DNA of 34,104 nt from Elusimicrobia bacterium HGW-Elusimicrobia-2. Lineage in GTDB: Bacteria > CG03. The DNA lies in contig PHAM01000016.1 in assembly GCA_002841685.1 (NCBI GenBank), positions 1 to 34,104 on the forward strand, given 5' to 3'. Made by a program: the position numbers and the translations under genes. Shown piece after piece: positions 7,568 to 16,354 of this stretch (its first letter is position 1; each line of letters starts with the position of its first letter). The notes under the pieces are model-generated. The model saw only the letters and a program-made list of their open reading frames with translations, did not search any database and had not been told where the DNA came from.

Positions 7568-10419
7568 AAAAAAACCGTGACGAGATTGTCATAGTCCGCG
7601 CGCGCACCCATAATCTGAAAGGCATCAATCTGAAGATCCCGAAAAACAGTTTTGTCGTCATCTGCGGCCTTTCGGGTTCGGGGAAGTCCTCGCTGGCCTT
7701 TGACACCCTCTACGCCGAGGGCCAGAGGCGTTATGTGGAATCCCTTTCCTCTTACGCGAGGCAGTTCTTAGAACAGCTCCAGAAGCCGGATGTGGAGAGC
7801 ATAAGCAACCTTTCTCCCGCCATAGCGATAGAGGAGAAGGGCGGCTCGGCCAATCCCCGGTCGACGGTGGCCACCACCACCGAAATACATGATTTTATGA
7901 GGGTGCTTTTCGCCCGCGCGGGAATACCTCACTGCCCGAAATGCGGCAGGGTGATAAAAGGCTCCTCTCCCGACGAGATCATCAGCGATATACTTTCCTC
8001 GCATGAGGGAAAAGAAATAGAGCTGCGCTCGAATGTCATAAGCGGCCAGAAGGGTTCTTTCGCGGAACTTTTTTTGAAGCTGCGAAAAGAGGGTTTCGCA
8101 TCCGTCCTGGTCGACGGAATTGTCCGGGATCTTGACGGCGAAATAACACTGGATAAAAAAAAGAAGCACGATATCAGCGTGATAATAGACAGGTTCCGCG
8201 CGGGTAAAGAACGCCTGACCGATTCTCTTAATGCGGCTCTCACTCTGTCGGGAGGCGTGTGTGAACTCCTCGTGGGAAAAACGGTGAAAGTTTACAGCGT
8301 CCATCACGCCTGTGTGTTTTGCGGTTTGAGCATCAAGGATCTCTCGCCGCGGGCTTTCTCCTTCAACAGCCCCTACGGGGCCTGTCCCGAGTGTACGGGG
8401 CTGGGCGAGGTGATGACGGTTGACGAGGATCTTGCCGTCAACGCGGATTGCAGCCTTTCCGAAGGCGCGCTTATTCCGTGGTTTTCGCCGATAACGACAC
8501 GCACTCACAGATGGGTGCATGCTGCCCACGGATACTATCAGGGAAAACTCGAGGAAGCCTGCGGGATCATGAAAATACCCATGGGCGTGAAATGGAATAA
8601 ACTGAGCAAACAGCAGCGGGATTTTGTGCTTCACGGATCTGTGCCGCTGGCGAAATCCGCCTCACCCTACAAAGGGCTTGTCACATCCCTCAAAGAAAGA
8701 TTCTCTTCCACGGAATCGGATTTCGTCAGGGATGAGATAGCGCGTCTCTATATGAGGAAACAGATATGTCCTCTCTGTTCGGGGAAAAGACTCAAGGATG
8801 AGATCCTCGCCGTAAAAATAGGAGGCAAATCAATAGCGGATGTTTGCGATATGCCGGTTTCAGAGACGGTAAAATTCTTCTTGGCACTCGCTTTTTCCGG
8901 CTCGGCCGCGAAAATAGCCGCGCCGCTCCTTAAAGAAATAAACTCTCGCCTCAGCTTTATCTCCGGCGTGGGTCTGGATTATCTCACGCTTTCGCGTTCA
9001 ACGAGGACGCTCTCGCGCGGAGAGGCCCAGAGGATAAGGCTTGCCACGCAGATAGGCTCGGGCCTGTCGGGGGTGCTTTATGTTCTGGACGAGCCCACCA
9101 TAGGCCTGCATCAGAAGGATATACACGCCCTCATGGCTAATCTCATGAAACTGAAAGAGACAGGCAACAGCGTCTGCGTGGTTGAGCATGAGGAAGCTGT
9201 TATGCTCGCTGCCGACTGGATAATAGAGCTCGGCCCCGGCGCGGGAGCGCTTGGCGGCGAGGTCGTGTTCGAGGGAACGCCTTCACAGATGCTCAAAAGC
9301 GGAAAATCCCTGACGGGAAAATACCTCAGGAATCCTCTGTCCGTTAAAAAAACAAAAAAACAGAACAAAGGTTTTATCAGGATAAAAGGAGCCTCTCAGT
9401 TCAATCTCAAAAAAATAGATGTTGATATACCCATGGGGGTTTTAACCTGCGTCACCGGTGTTTCGGGCTCGGGCAAATCCACGCTGATAGAGGATATACT
9501 GATGAATGCGCTGAGGAAAAAACTTTACGGCGGCAGGGAGGAACCGGGCCTCCACGCCGGCATAGAAGGCTTTGAGAAAATAGACAAAGCCCTTGTTATA
9601 GACCAGTCACCCATAGGCCGGACGCCGCGCTCAAATCCCGTGACATACACAAAGGCATGGGACGAGATAAGGGCTCTTTTCGCCGCGATGCCGCTTGCCA
9701 GATCCCGCGGATACAAGTCCGGGCAGTTCAGTTTTAACGTGAAATCAGGGCGCTGCGGCGCCTGCGGAGGCGACGGTCTTATAAAAGTGGAAATGAATTT
9801 CCTGCCGGATGTTTATGTCAAATGCGATGTCTGCGAGGGCCGCCGCTACAGCGGCGAGACGCTGGAAGTGACATTCAAGGGCCAGAACATACACGATGTG
9901 CTGGAGATGAGCGTCAATCAGGCGATCGATTTTTTCTCAGCCCACAAAAAGATCATGAGCAAACTGAAAATGCTCCAGAATGTGGGGCTGGGTTACCTCA
10001 AGCTCGGACAGAGCGCCACCACGCTTTCCGGCGGCGAAGCCCAGAGGGTGAAACTTTCGCGGGAGCTGGCCAAGTCCGCCACCGGAAGGACTCTCTACTT
10101 TCTGGACGAGCCCACGACGGGACTGCATTTCGCCGACATCGAGAAGCTTCTCGGAGTCCTGCACGGCCTCACAGCGATGGGCAACACCGTAGTTGTCATA
10201 GAACACAACATGGATGTGATAAAAACGGCGGACTGGGTCATCGACCTCGGCCCGGGCGGCGGGGATTTCGGCGGCCGTCTTCTTTTCCAGGGCACCCCGG
10301 AGGATATTGTTTCCTGCGGCCGGTCTTTTACCGGCCAATACCTAAAGAAAAAGGGGAAAATGAGAAAATGTAGGCGTCCCCATTTTCCTCTTTTTCCTAA
10401 AAATTTGACTTTATCCTGA
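7564..10419 (+). CDS. uvrA: excinuclease ABC subunit A, with repeat-encoded C-terminal tail
   Basis: UvrA is the damage-recognising ATPase of nucleotide excision repair and loads UvrB on damaged DNA. At 951 residues it contains both ABC modules: Walker A '[20 protein letters not shown]' and '[10 protein letters not shown]', signatures '[12 protein letters not shown]' and '[12 protein letters not shown]', and Walker B '[11 protein letters not shown]' and '[10 protein letters not shown]'. Zinc-binding modules are seen in '[10 protein letters not shown]', 'CVFCGLSI', '[11 protein letters not shown]' and the pair 'CGACGGDG' with 'CDVCEGRRY'. The final 20 or so residues after 'TGQYLKKKG' are not family-like and are read from an intergenic repeat (see the 10346-10397 repeat). 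The -35 box of the next promoter also lies inside this 3' end. The gene overlaps nadB by 4 bp. Confidence 0.97.
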   Translation: MKKNRDEIVIVRARTHNLKGINLKIPKNSFVVICGLSGSGKSSLAFDTLYAEGQRRYVESLSSYARQFLEQLQKPDVESISNLSPAIAIEEKGGSANPRSTVATTTEIHDFMRVLFARAGIPHCPKCGRVIKGSSPDEIISDILSSHEGKEIELRSNVISGQKGSFAELFLKLRKEGFASVLVDGIVRDLDGEITLDKKKKHDISVIIDRFRAGKERLTDSLNAALTLSGGVCELLVGKTVKVYSVHHACVFCGLSIKDLSPRAFSFNSPYGACPECTGLGEVMTVDEDLAVNADCSLSEGALIPWFSPITTRTHRWVHAAHGYYQGKLEEACGIMKIPMGVKWNKLSKQQRDFVLHGSVPLAKSASPYKGLVTSLKERFSSTESDFVRDEIARLYMRKQICPLCSGKRLKDEILAVKIGGKSIADVCDMPVSETVKFFLALAFSGSAAKIAAPLLKEINSRLSFISGVGLDYLTLSRSTRTLSRGEAQRIRLATQIGSGLSGVLYVLDEPTIGLHQKDIHALMANLMKLKETGNSVCVVEHEEAVMLAADWIIELGPGAGALGGEVVFEGTPSQMLKSGKSLTGKYLRNPLSVKKTKKQNKGFIRIKGASQFNLKKIDVDIPMGVLTCVTGVSGSGKSTLIEDILMNALRKKLYGGREEPGLHAGIEGFEKIDKALVIDQSPIGRTPRSNPVTYTKAWDEIRALFAAMPLARSRGYKSGQFSFNVKSGRCGACGGDGLIKVEMNFLPDVYVKCDVCEGRRYSGETLEVTFKGQNIHDVLEMSVNQAIDFFSAHKKIMSKLKMLQNVGLGYLKLGQSATTLSGGEAQRVKLSRELAKSATGRTLYFLDEPTTGLHFADIEKLLGVLHGLTAMGNTVVVIEHNMDVIKTADWVIDLGPGGGDFGGRLLFQGTPEDIVSCGRSFTGQYLKKKGKMRKCRRPHFPLFPKNLTLS
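10346..10397. repeat. GTCCC-type palindromic repeat, copy A (overlaps uvrA 3' end)
   Basis: An imperfect inverted repeat: GAAAAAGGGGAAAATG on the left pairs with CATTTTCCTCTTTTTC on the right (15 of 16). The internal part 'ATGAGAAAATGTAGGCGTCC' (from 10360) recurs at 11006 with one inserted base, and the match continues to 10388. The repeat is translated in frame as the C-terminal tail of UvrA. Confidence 0.8.
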
Positions 10420-10443
10420 ATCTGGTGTACAATCGAGTTGTAC
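10405..10443 (+). promoter_or_regulatory. promoter and operator of the second toxin-antitoxin operon
   Basis: The -35 box TTGACT (10405-10410) and -10 box TACAAT (10428-10433) are separated by an ideal 17 bp. A perfect palindrome GTACAA-TCGAG-TTGTAC (10427-10443) covers the -10 box. This is where a Phd/YefM-type antitoxin would bind to repress its own operon. The antitoxin start codon lies 32 bp further on, with ribosome site TAAGGAGG. Confidence 0.75.
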
Positions 10444-10475
10444 AGTTGAAAATATGCGTTATTTAAGGAGGCGTT

Positions 10476-10730
10476 ATGATAAACACAATTGATTTCACAA
10501 CTCTTAGAAACCATCTGTCGGATGTTTTGAAAGAGGTGTCGGGGAAAAAGGATTTTATTCTTGTGACCCGACGGCAAAAGCCGGAATCCGCGCTGGTTAA
10601 TCTTGATTTTTTTGAGGACCTGCTCGCCATGGCGAGCAAGGATTATCTCAAAAGTATAAAAGAGGCGCGGGGAGATTACAAAAATGGCCGTGTTTACACA
10701 CACGGTGATGTTTTCGGCAAGATTGAATGA
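10476..10730 (+). CDS. Phd/YefM-family antitoxin
   Basis: An 84-residue protein with the Phd/YefM N-terminal DNA-binding fold: 'MINTIDFTTLRNHLSDVLKEV' (through the first helix), then 'FILVTRRQKPESALVNLDFFEDL', which fits the family pattern 'i.vtr.g.p.avlvs.eefe.l'. The C-terminal 'KEARGDYKNGRVYTHGDVFGKI' is the flexible part expected to wrap the toxin. Such proteins neutralise the toxin and repress the operon. The ATG has a strong ribosome site (AAGGAGG). The stop overlaps the toxin start by 4 bp (ATGA). The palindrome over the upstream -10 box supports autoregulation. The operon is flanked on both sides by copies of the same GTCCC-type repeat. Confidence 0.88.
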   Translation: MINTIDFTTLRNHLSDVLKEVSGKKDFILVTRRQKPESALVNLDFFEDLLAMASKDYLKSIKEARGDYKNGRVYTHGDVFGKIE

Positions 10731-10978
10731 AATATACCCTCGTATATACCGCCCGGGCGGTCAGGGATATTGAAACTCTTGATACGCTTGTAAAAAAAAG
10801 AATTGCGGAAAAAATTATTCAGTTAAAGAAGTCTCCTCTGAAAAAAGCAAAAAAACTGATTCATTCAAAAATCGGGTCGTACCGTTACAGGATAGGGGAT
10901 TACAGAATTGTGTTTGACCTCGATGGAAAAGATATTGTGATTCTCCGTGCGGGACACCGCAGGGAAATTTACAGATGA
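10727..10978 (+). CDS. RelE-family mRNA interferase toxin
   Basis: An 83-residue RelE/ParE-fold protein with 'YTLVYTARAVRDIETLD', the helical 'LVKKRIAEKIIQLKKSPLKKAKKL' and the C-terminal strand pair 'GSYRYRIGDYRIVFDLDGKD' plus 'IVILRAGHRREIYR'. The 'yR.R.GdYRv.y.i.d..i.i..vghRr.vYr' signature is the classical RelE form. The C-terminal R-x-x-Y arrangement matches residues used for mRNA cleavage in the ribosomal A site, so ribosome-dependent mRNA cleavage is the likely activity (family inference). It starts with ATG overlapping the antitoxin stop. The operon ends only a few bases before the next repeat copy, so no other cargo is present in this cassette. Confidence 0.9.
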   Translation: MKYTLVYTARAVRDIETLDTLVKKRIAEKIIQLKKSPLKKAKKLIHSKIGSYRYRIGDYRIVFDLDGKDIVILRAGHRREIYR

Positions 10979-10981
10979 GAA

Positions 10982-11035
10982 GAAAATGGGGACGTCCTTA
11001 ATATTATGAGAAAATGTAGGACGTCCCCATTTTCC
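10982..11035. repeat. GTCCC-type palindromic repeat, copy B
   Basis: A perfect 17-bp inverted repeat (left arm GAAAATGGGGACGTCCT at 10982-10998, right arm 11018-11034) has a 19-base loop. The right half, from 11006, is nearly identical to copy A near uvrA: 30 bp with one inserted base. A purine-rich GGAAAAAGGGAAGGAG tract follows and may provide the weak ribosome site of the downstream DedA gene. Confidence 0.9.
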
Positions 11036-11079
11036 AAGAAAAAAGGAAAAAGGGAAGGAGAAAAAGGGATGTCATACAG

Positions 11080-11865
11080 ATGAGCGGGGGATTGCTGATT
11101 GAATTCATCCTGCTGTTTTCATCCTTCGCGTACATAGGGATTTTTCTGCTCCTGATACTTTCGGGATGCGGGTTTCCGCTTCCCGAGGAGATAACGCTGA
11201 TAATGGCCGGTTTCCTGACGAGCCAGGAGATAGTCCACATCGCGCCGATGTTTTTTTTCTGTTTCATGGGGGCATTTATAAGTGATATGGTTCCTTATTT
11301 CGCGGGATACTTTTACGGCCCGCGCATACTGGCGTCCAAATATGTGAGCATGATGATCAATCAGAGGAGGATGAGAAAAATATCTCTCTTTTTCAAGATA
11401 TACGGCTATCAGAAGGTTTTTCTCATGAGGCCTTTTCTCCTCGGCATAAGGCCTTTTATCATGCTCTTTTCCGGGATCAGCGGGATAAAGCTCAAGACAT
11501 TCCTGCCCTATCAGCTCTCGGGTATGGCCTTCGGCATACTATTTTGGCTTCTGCTGGGCCGGCTCTTTGCCTCAAAAATAGAGATCCTGACGGCTTTTTT
11601 CTATCATTCAAAAGATCTGATCATCGCGGTCATTCTTCTCGCCGCCGCGGTTTATCTTCTGTGCAGGTTCGTTCTGCATATAAAAATAAAGCCCAGATTT
11701 TTTATCAGGGCGGTGTCCGTTATCGTTACGGCGCTGTTTATGGCCCTGATGGGTTATGAGGTCTATGTCTACAGGAGCGGCATAAAAAGGCTGTTTCAAA
11801 AAGCCGCTTTGCGCGGATGGGAATTGAAGCCGGGCAGAGGAAGCGCTGAGCTGACGGAAGAATGA
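11080..11865 (+). CDS. DedA-family (VTT domain) integral membrane protein
   Basis: A 261-residue polytopic protein. The N-terminal part has 'GCGFPLPEEITLIMAGFL', the DedA re-entrant-loop motif with proline and glutamate residues, and the middle part has 'GYQKVFLMRPFLLGIRPFIM' with 'FSGISGIKLKTF', corresponding to the family motif 'f.r.ipg.R......aG...m....F'. About five to six hydrophobic segments are visible. A hydrophobic, charged tail extends beyond the usual domain (residues about 185-261). DedA proteins are implicated in lipid scrambling or undecaprenyl-phosphate recycling; which applies here is unknown. The ATG at 11080 was chosen because the earlier ATG at 11069 stops at once. The stop overlaps the polA start (ATGA). 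It is the first gene of a ten-gene run. Confidence 0.88.
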   Translation: MSGGLLIEFILLFSSFAYIGIFLLLILSGCGFPLPEEITLIMAGFLTSQEIVHIAPMFFFCFMGAFISDMVPYFAGYFYGPRILASKYVSMMINQRRMRKISLFFKIYGYQKVFLMRPFLLGIRPFIMLFSGISGIKLKTFLPYQLSGMAFGILFWLLLGRLFASKIEILTAFFYHSKDLIIAVILLAAAVYLLCRFVLHIKIKPRFFIRAVSVIVTALFMALMGYEVYVYRSGIKRLFQKAALRGWELKPGRGSAELTEE

Positions 11866-14390
11866 AAAAGCTTTTTATAATAGACGGCAACAACTATATG
11901 CACAGGGCTTTTCACGCTCTTCCGCCGCTTTTATCACCTGACGGTAAACCCGTGGGGGCTCTTTACGGCTTCGCGAGGATGCTCTTGCGCATCATAAAAA
12001 AGCACAAGCCCGACCGCATGGCTGTCGTTTTTGACTCTCCCGGCAAAAATTTCAGACACAGCGAATACCCCGCTTATAAGGCCACCAGGCCCGAGGCTGA
12101 TGAGAGTCTTGTCTTCCAGCTGCAGAACATGAGAGGCGTGACAGAGGGCCTGGGCATAGCGTCAATAGCCGCGCCGGGTTATGAGGCGGACGACCTGACG
12201 GCCTCCATGACGAAAAAGTTCAAAGATGATTATGATGTTTATATAGTGTCGGCGGATAAGGATCTCTGCCAGCTCGTAGATGAACGCGTGAGGATATTCA
12301 ATGAGCCGAAGGTCATAGGCCCGGCCGAGGTCATGGAGAAATACGGCGTATCCCCGGGCCTCTTTTGCGATTGGCAGGCGCTGGTGGGGGACAAATCGGA
12401 CAACGTGCCGGGCGCCTCGGGCATAGGGCCGAAAGGCGCGACGGCCCTGATAGCCGAATACGGCGGCATAGAGAGTGTGTATGAACACATAGATTCGGTG
12501 AAAGAATCGCTGCGCCTGAAACTGATAGCGTCAAAAGAGGATGTTTTCCTTTCCAGAAAACTCGTCACGCTCCTCAAGGATGTGCCCGTGCCGCTTGATG
12601 ATGAAGATATGACATCGGATATCAAACCCGAAGATGTCGCGGCGCTGGCGGAAAAATGGGGCTTCGGCTCTTTGAAAAATGAATACGGCGTACCGTCGGA
12701 AAATGTGCTGAAGGAAGAGATTGCGCGTTTTGTTTTTACAGGGGATCTGTCTTTTTTCAAAAGCTGCCGCGAGATAGCTCTTCATTTCGTCGACGGGAAA
12801 AAGCTCAATGGCATAGCTCTTGCGGGCGGCGGAAAATCGGGCTTCGCTGACACCATGCAGACGGAGCTCGATTTCGGCGCCGGTGAGCACTATAAAAAAG
12901 TTCTCGCGGAAATATTTTCAGATCCCGGCATTAAGATCATCAGCGACGATTCAAAGAGCATCTACGCTTATTGCCTGGGTGAGAATATAACCGTAAAGAG
13001 TGAAATCGAGGATATCTCTCTCATGGGTTACGTCATAGATTCCCAGCCCCGGCAGGATATTCTACGCCTTTCTTCAAAATATCTGGGCAGGGAGATCCCG
13101 GAATTCGTCAAAAAAGAGGAATGCGCGTCAGCCGCGGGCCTCATGTTCGATCTCGAAAGGGCGCTGAAGAAAAAAACGGAAGAGATGGGCCTGACGCCTA
13201 TTTACAGGGATATGGAAAAGCCGCTCGCCGTGGTGCTGGCGCACATGGAATTTTGCGGCGTGAAGCTGGACAGCGCTAAGCTGGATAATTTCTCGCTTTT
13301 CCTTGAAAAAGAGATAGAGGATGTTAGCGGGAGGATACTGGGACTTGCCGGAGAGGACTTTAATATCAATTCCAACGTCGAGCTGCGGCGCATCCTTTTT
13401 GAGAAGATGAAACTCGTCTCAAAGAAAAAAACTAAAACAGGGGCATCTGTCGACGCTGAGGTGTTGCGGGATCTTTCGGGAGAGAGTCCCATCTGCCTGG
13501 AACTTCTGAAATACAGGACTCTCGCGAAGATGAAATCAACTTATGCCGACGCGCTCCCGGCGCTGGTCGCTGGCGACGGCCGGCTGCACACGACTTTCAA
13601 CGCCACCGGCACCCTGACGGGGAGGCTTTCCTCGTCAAAGCCCAATCTGCAGAACATTCCCAAGGGCGTGGCCGGGGCCGATGAGATAAGAAAGGCTTTT
13701 GTCTGCGATGAAGGCAAGGTTCTTCTCTCGGGCGATTATTCACAGATAGACCTCAGGGTGCTTGCGCATTTCAGCGGCGATGCGCGCCTCATAGAGGCTT
13801 TCGGAAAAGATGAAGATATACACAATTTCACGGCCTCGCTTGTTTTCGCAACGGCAATAGACGCTGTGACGAAAGAGCAGCGGCGCATAGCCAAGACCGT
13901 GAATTTCGGCATTGTCTACGGCATGTCTTCTTTCGGCCTCGCCGCGGATCTTGAGATCTCGCGCGGGGAAGCGGATGGCATCATCAAAGAGTACTGGAAG
14001 ATATTTCCCGGCGTTAAGGATTACGTTAAGAATAGCGCGGACGGCGCTTTTGAGAAAGGTTATACGGAAACCCTCTTCGGCCGGAGGCGGATACTGGCTG
14101 GCCGGACGCCGTTTGACCGCAGGGCGGCGATAAATACTCCCATACAGGGGACATCTTCCGACATAATAAAAAAAGCCATGATAGACATATTCCCATGTCT
14201 TTCCGAACACGGCGCCGCCATGATATTGCAGGTGCATGACGAACTGCTTTTTGAGATTGACGAGTCAAAGGCCGGAAAATTTGCTAAAATTTCACGCGGC
14301 TTTATGGAGAATGCCGTTGAGCTGTCTGTTCCGCTGAAAGTGAATATGAAGAAGGGGCTTAATTTTGCCGAGATGGAAAACATAGAGTGA
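11862..14390 (+). CDS. polA: DNA polymerase I (5' nuclease + polymerase, inactive proofreading domain)
   Basis: An 842-residue Pol I used in gap repair and Okazaki fragment processing. The N-terminal 5' nuclease covers about residues 1-290, with 'IDGNNYMHRAFHAL', 'VFDSPGKNFRH', 'GYEADDL', 'SADKDLCQLV' and 'VGDKSDNVPG..GIGPKGA'. The middle domain keeps the fold but lacks the exonuclease carboxylates: no DxE motif, and the last motif reads 'CASAAGLMFDLERAL'. The polymerase domain has motif A 'GDYSQIDLRVLAHFSGD', finger helix 'RRIAKTVNFGIVYGMSSFGLA' and motif C 'QVHDELLFEI'. In motif A the normal glutamate (E. coli Glu710) is Asp630. The length is close to Taq and Bacillus enzymes, which also lack proofreading. 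It is coupled to the DedA gene by a 4-bp overlap. Confidence 0.97.
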   Translation: MKKLFIIDGNNYMHRAFHALPPLLSPDGKPVGALYGFARMLLRIIKKHKPDRMAVVFDSPGKNFRHSEYPAYKATRPEADESLVFQLQNMRGVTEGLGIASIAAPGYEADDLTASMTKKFKDDYDVYIVSADKDLCQLVDERVRIFNEPKVIGPAEVMEKYGVSPGLFCDWQALVGDKSDNVPGASGIGPKGATALIAEYGGIESVYEHIDSVKESLRLKLIASKEDVFLSRKLVTLLKDVPVPLDDEDMTSDIKPEDVAALAEKWGFGSLKNEYGVPSENVLKEEIARFVFTGDLSFFKSCREIALHFVDGKKLNGIALAGGGKSGFADTMQTELDFGAGEHYKKVLAEIFSDPGIKIISDDSKSIYAYCLGENITVKSEIEDISLMGYVIDSQPRQDILRLSSKYLGREIPEFVKKEECASAAGLMFDLERALKKKTEEMGLTPIYRDMEKPLAVVLAHMEFCGVKLDSAKLDNFSLFLEKEIEDVSGRILGLAGEDFNINSNVELRRILFEKMKLVSKKKTKTGASVDAEVLRDLSGESPICLELLKYRTLAKMKSTYADALPALVAGDGRLHTTFNATGTLTGRLSSSKPNLQNIPKGVAGADEIRKAFVCDEGKVLLSGDYSQIDLRVLAHFSGDARLIEAFGKDEDIHNFTASLVFATAIDAVTKEQRRIAKTVNFGIVYGMSSFGLAADLEISRGEADGIIKEYWKIFPGVKDYVKNSADGAFEKGYTETLFGRRRILAGRTPFDRRAAINTPIQGTSSDIIKKAMIDIFPCLSEHGAAMILQVHDELLFEIDESKAGKFAKISRGFMENAVELSVPLKVNMKKGLNFAEMENIE

Positions 14391-14402
14391 GGTTTTGAAA
14401 AT

Positions 14403-15626
14403 TTGAGAAAGAGCAGTTTTGCAATATTTGCTGTGGCGGCGTTATTTTTCAGTATCCGCGCCGGAGCCCACAGCGGCGGGAAGCTTGTGCGCGTACACCT
14501 TCTTGAGAATTCAGAATCCGCCGGCTCCTTTGACATCATGCTCCAGGAAGGGATGGGTTATGTGATGACAAGGGATATAGCGAATATCTTCTCACTCCGC
14601 GCGGAGTGGCTCAGGGACGATAAATGCATAAATCTTGTCAATCCCGAAGGCAAAAACCTGAAGCTGTTCCTTTACTCAAAAAAAATATACATTGACGGCA
14701 GGCTGTGCTCTCTGAACAAGGAGCCTCTGCTGCTCGACGGGCAATCATGGATCCCGCTGGAACTTGTGCTTACCAGATCTTTTCAGGGTTTCTCATCCGT
14801 GAGAGTGAAATGGGATTACGGCGCCAAGGTGCTGGATGTGACAAGGGCCGGAACGCTTTCCCGCGCGGCATTGGAGAAAATTTCGCCAGCGCACCGTATC
14901 GTACCCGCCGTAATATCCGCGCCGGCGCAGGCTTTCAAAAAAACAAAAAGAAAAGTAAAGACCGTAGTCATAGACCCCGGCCACGGCGGCAAGGATCCCG
15001 GGGCCGTGGCCAGCGACGGCACCAAAGAAAAAGACATTGTGCTAGATATAGCGTTAAGGCTTTATAAACTACTTAAAAACGACAGCGCTTTCAACGCGAT
15101 CCTGACCAGGAAGGCGGATAACTTTCTGCCTCTGGCTTCCAGAGCCATGATAGCCAACAGCGCGCACGCCGATCTTTTTATATCAATACACACCAACGCC
15201 TCATATAAAAAAGACACGCGGGGGTTTGAGGTTTACTTCATGAGCGACAGAGCTTCCGACGACGAGGCCCAGGATGTGGCGAACACGGAAAACGCCGTCG
15301 TGGAACTGGAGGACGCCTCCGCCCCAAAAACTGAGGTGAACGCCATTTTGTGGTCAATGGCGATGAATGAATTTATGAAAGAAGCGTCGGAGTGCTGTTC
15401 CTTTATCAAACAAACATTCGGTAAAATGTTTTCCGACAACAGGGGTATCAAGCAGGCGGGTTTTTATGTGCTGAAAGGCGCTCACATGCCCTCGTCCCTT
15501 GTTGAGGCGGGTTTTTTGACGAACAGCAGCGACAGGAAAATACTTAAGAAAAGCGCGAACAGGCAGCTGATCGCCGAAAAGCTCTATACCGCCGTGAAAG
15601 AATATAAAAAATGGAGCGAGGAATGA
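14403..15626 (+). CDS. secreted N-acetylmuramoyl-L-alanine amidase (Amidase_3)
   Basis: A 407-residue peptidoglycan hydrolase that cleaves the bond between MurNAc and L-alanine. The TTG start at 14403 was chosen because it gives a signal peptide (residues 1-22, 'SSFAIFAVAALFFSIRAGA') and a GAGG ribosome site 10 bp upstream. Residues about 30-150 resemble the copper-amine-oxidase N-terminal-like wall domain ('MLQEGMGYVMTRDIANIF', 'LLLDGQSWIPLELVL'). Residues about 185-402 are the zinc-dependent Amidase_3 domain: 'VVIDPGHGGKDPGAV' (Zn His), 'KEKDIVLDIALRL' (Zn Glu), 'FISIHTNAS' (Zn His) and 'SLVEAGFLTN' (catalytic Glu). The region 'SMAMNEFMKEASECCSFIKQ' matches the helix that can regulate AmiC-type enzymes. 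It overlaps the next gene by 4 bp. Confidence 0.93.
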   Translation: MRKSSFAIFAVAALFFSIRAGAHSGGKLVRVHLLENSESAGSFDIMLQEGMGYVMTRDIANIFSLRAEWLRDDKCINLVNPEGKNLKLFLYSKKIYIDGRLCSLNKEPLLLDGQSWIPLELVLTRSFQGFSSVRVKWDYGAKVLDVTRAGTLSRAALEKISPAHRIVPAVISAPAQAFKKTKRKVKTVVIDPGHGGKDPGAVASDGTKEKDIVLDIALRLYKLLKNDSAFNAILTRKADNFLPLASRAMIANSAHADLFISIHTNASYKKDTRGFEVYFMSDRASDDEAQDVANTENAVVELEDASAPKTEVNAILWSMAMNEFMKEASECCSFIKQTFGKMFSDNRGIKQAGFYVLKGAHMPSSLVEAGFLTNSSDRKILKKSANRQLIAEKLYTAVKEYKKWSEE

Positions 15627-16354
15627 AAATAGGGATCTTTTCCGATATACACGGCAATCTGCCGGCTTTTGAAGCGGTGCTGGGTTTTCTCGACGGCAAG
15701 GTGGAAAAATATGTCTGCTGCGGCGATATAGTCGGCTACGGGCCGTATCCTAACGAGTGCGTGGAAAAAATATCCGCGCTTCCGGATGTTATCTGCGTGG
15801 CGGGAAATCACGACTGGGCGGTGCTGGGCCTGGAGGATCTGAGCAAATTCAACGACGAGGCCAGAACGGCGGTGAAGTGGACGAAGGAACAACTCAGCCC
15901 CGTGTCATCCTCGTTTCTGATGAGCCTCGATTATAAGCTCGCCGGAGCGAATTTTATAGCCGTTCACGGCTCGCTGATAGATCCGCTGGACCAGTATGTC
16001 AAAACGGCCGAAGATTATATTCCCTCAATGAAAAAACAGGACAGGAGCATTCTTTTCGTGGGACATTCCCATCAGCCCCTCTATTTCAGGGGCACCGGAG
16101 GGAGTGTGGATTTCGGGGCTTTTATCCCGCAGAAGCCGGTTGAGATAGAAGAGCATTCCAAATATCTGATAAACGTGGGCTCTGTGGGACAGCCGCGTGA
16201 CGGTAATCCGAAAGCCGCCTGCGTGATATACGACGAGGACGCGCGCGAGGTTGTTCTTCACAGGATAGAATATGATGTGCAGTCCGTTCAGAAAGCCGTG
16301 CTGGATATGGGTTTGCCGCCGGAGCTCGCCGAAAGACTGGGGAAGGGAGCATAA
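15623..16354 (+). CDS. calcineurin-like metallophosphoesterase (MJ0936/YfcE-type)
   Basis: A 243-residue two-metal phosphoesterase. The start at 15623 (ATGA overlap with the amidase stop) is preferred over the ORF-track ATG at 15611, since 'MKIGIFSDIHGNLPAFEAVL' is the family N-terminus. Metal ligands are visible: D8 and H10 in 'SDIHGN', D35 in 'GDIVGYGPYPNE', N62-H63 in 'GNHD', and the two histidines of 'GHSHQP'. The form 'GDivGYGP.PnE' is typical of the branch often annotated as 'YfcE/MJ0912 family phosphodiesterase'. The substrate is unknown; nucleotide phosphodiesters or phosphoproteins are possible. It lies immediately upstream of a Ser/Thr kinase gene (TAATG overlap), so it could act in the same pathway, but it is not a PP2C-type protein phosphatase. 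Confidence 0.88.
   Translation: MKIGIFSDIHGNLPAFEAVLGFLDGKVEKYVCCGDIVGYGPYPNECVEKISALPDVICVAGNHDWAVLGLEDLSKFNDEARTAVKWTKEQLSPVSSSFLMSLDYKLAGANFIAVHGSLIDPLDQYVKTAEDYIPSMKKQDRSILFVGHSHQPLYFRGTGGSVDFGAFIPQKPVEIEEHSKYLINVGSVGQPRDGNPKAACVIYDEDAREVVLHRIEYDVQSVQKAVLDMGLPPELAERLGKGA

Noticed and set aside
7768-8634. 288-residue minus-strand ORF opposite uvrA
   Set aside because: It is antisense to conserved UvrA motifs and has no recognisable domain.
15611-15622. Earlier ATG for the metallophosphoesterase
   Set aside because: The ATG at 15623 forms the usual ATGA coupling with the amidase stop and gives the conserved 'MKIGIFSDIHGN' start.
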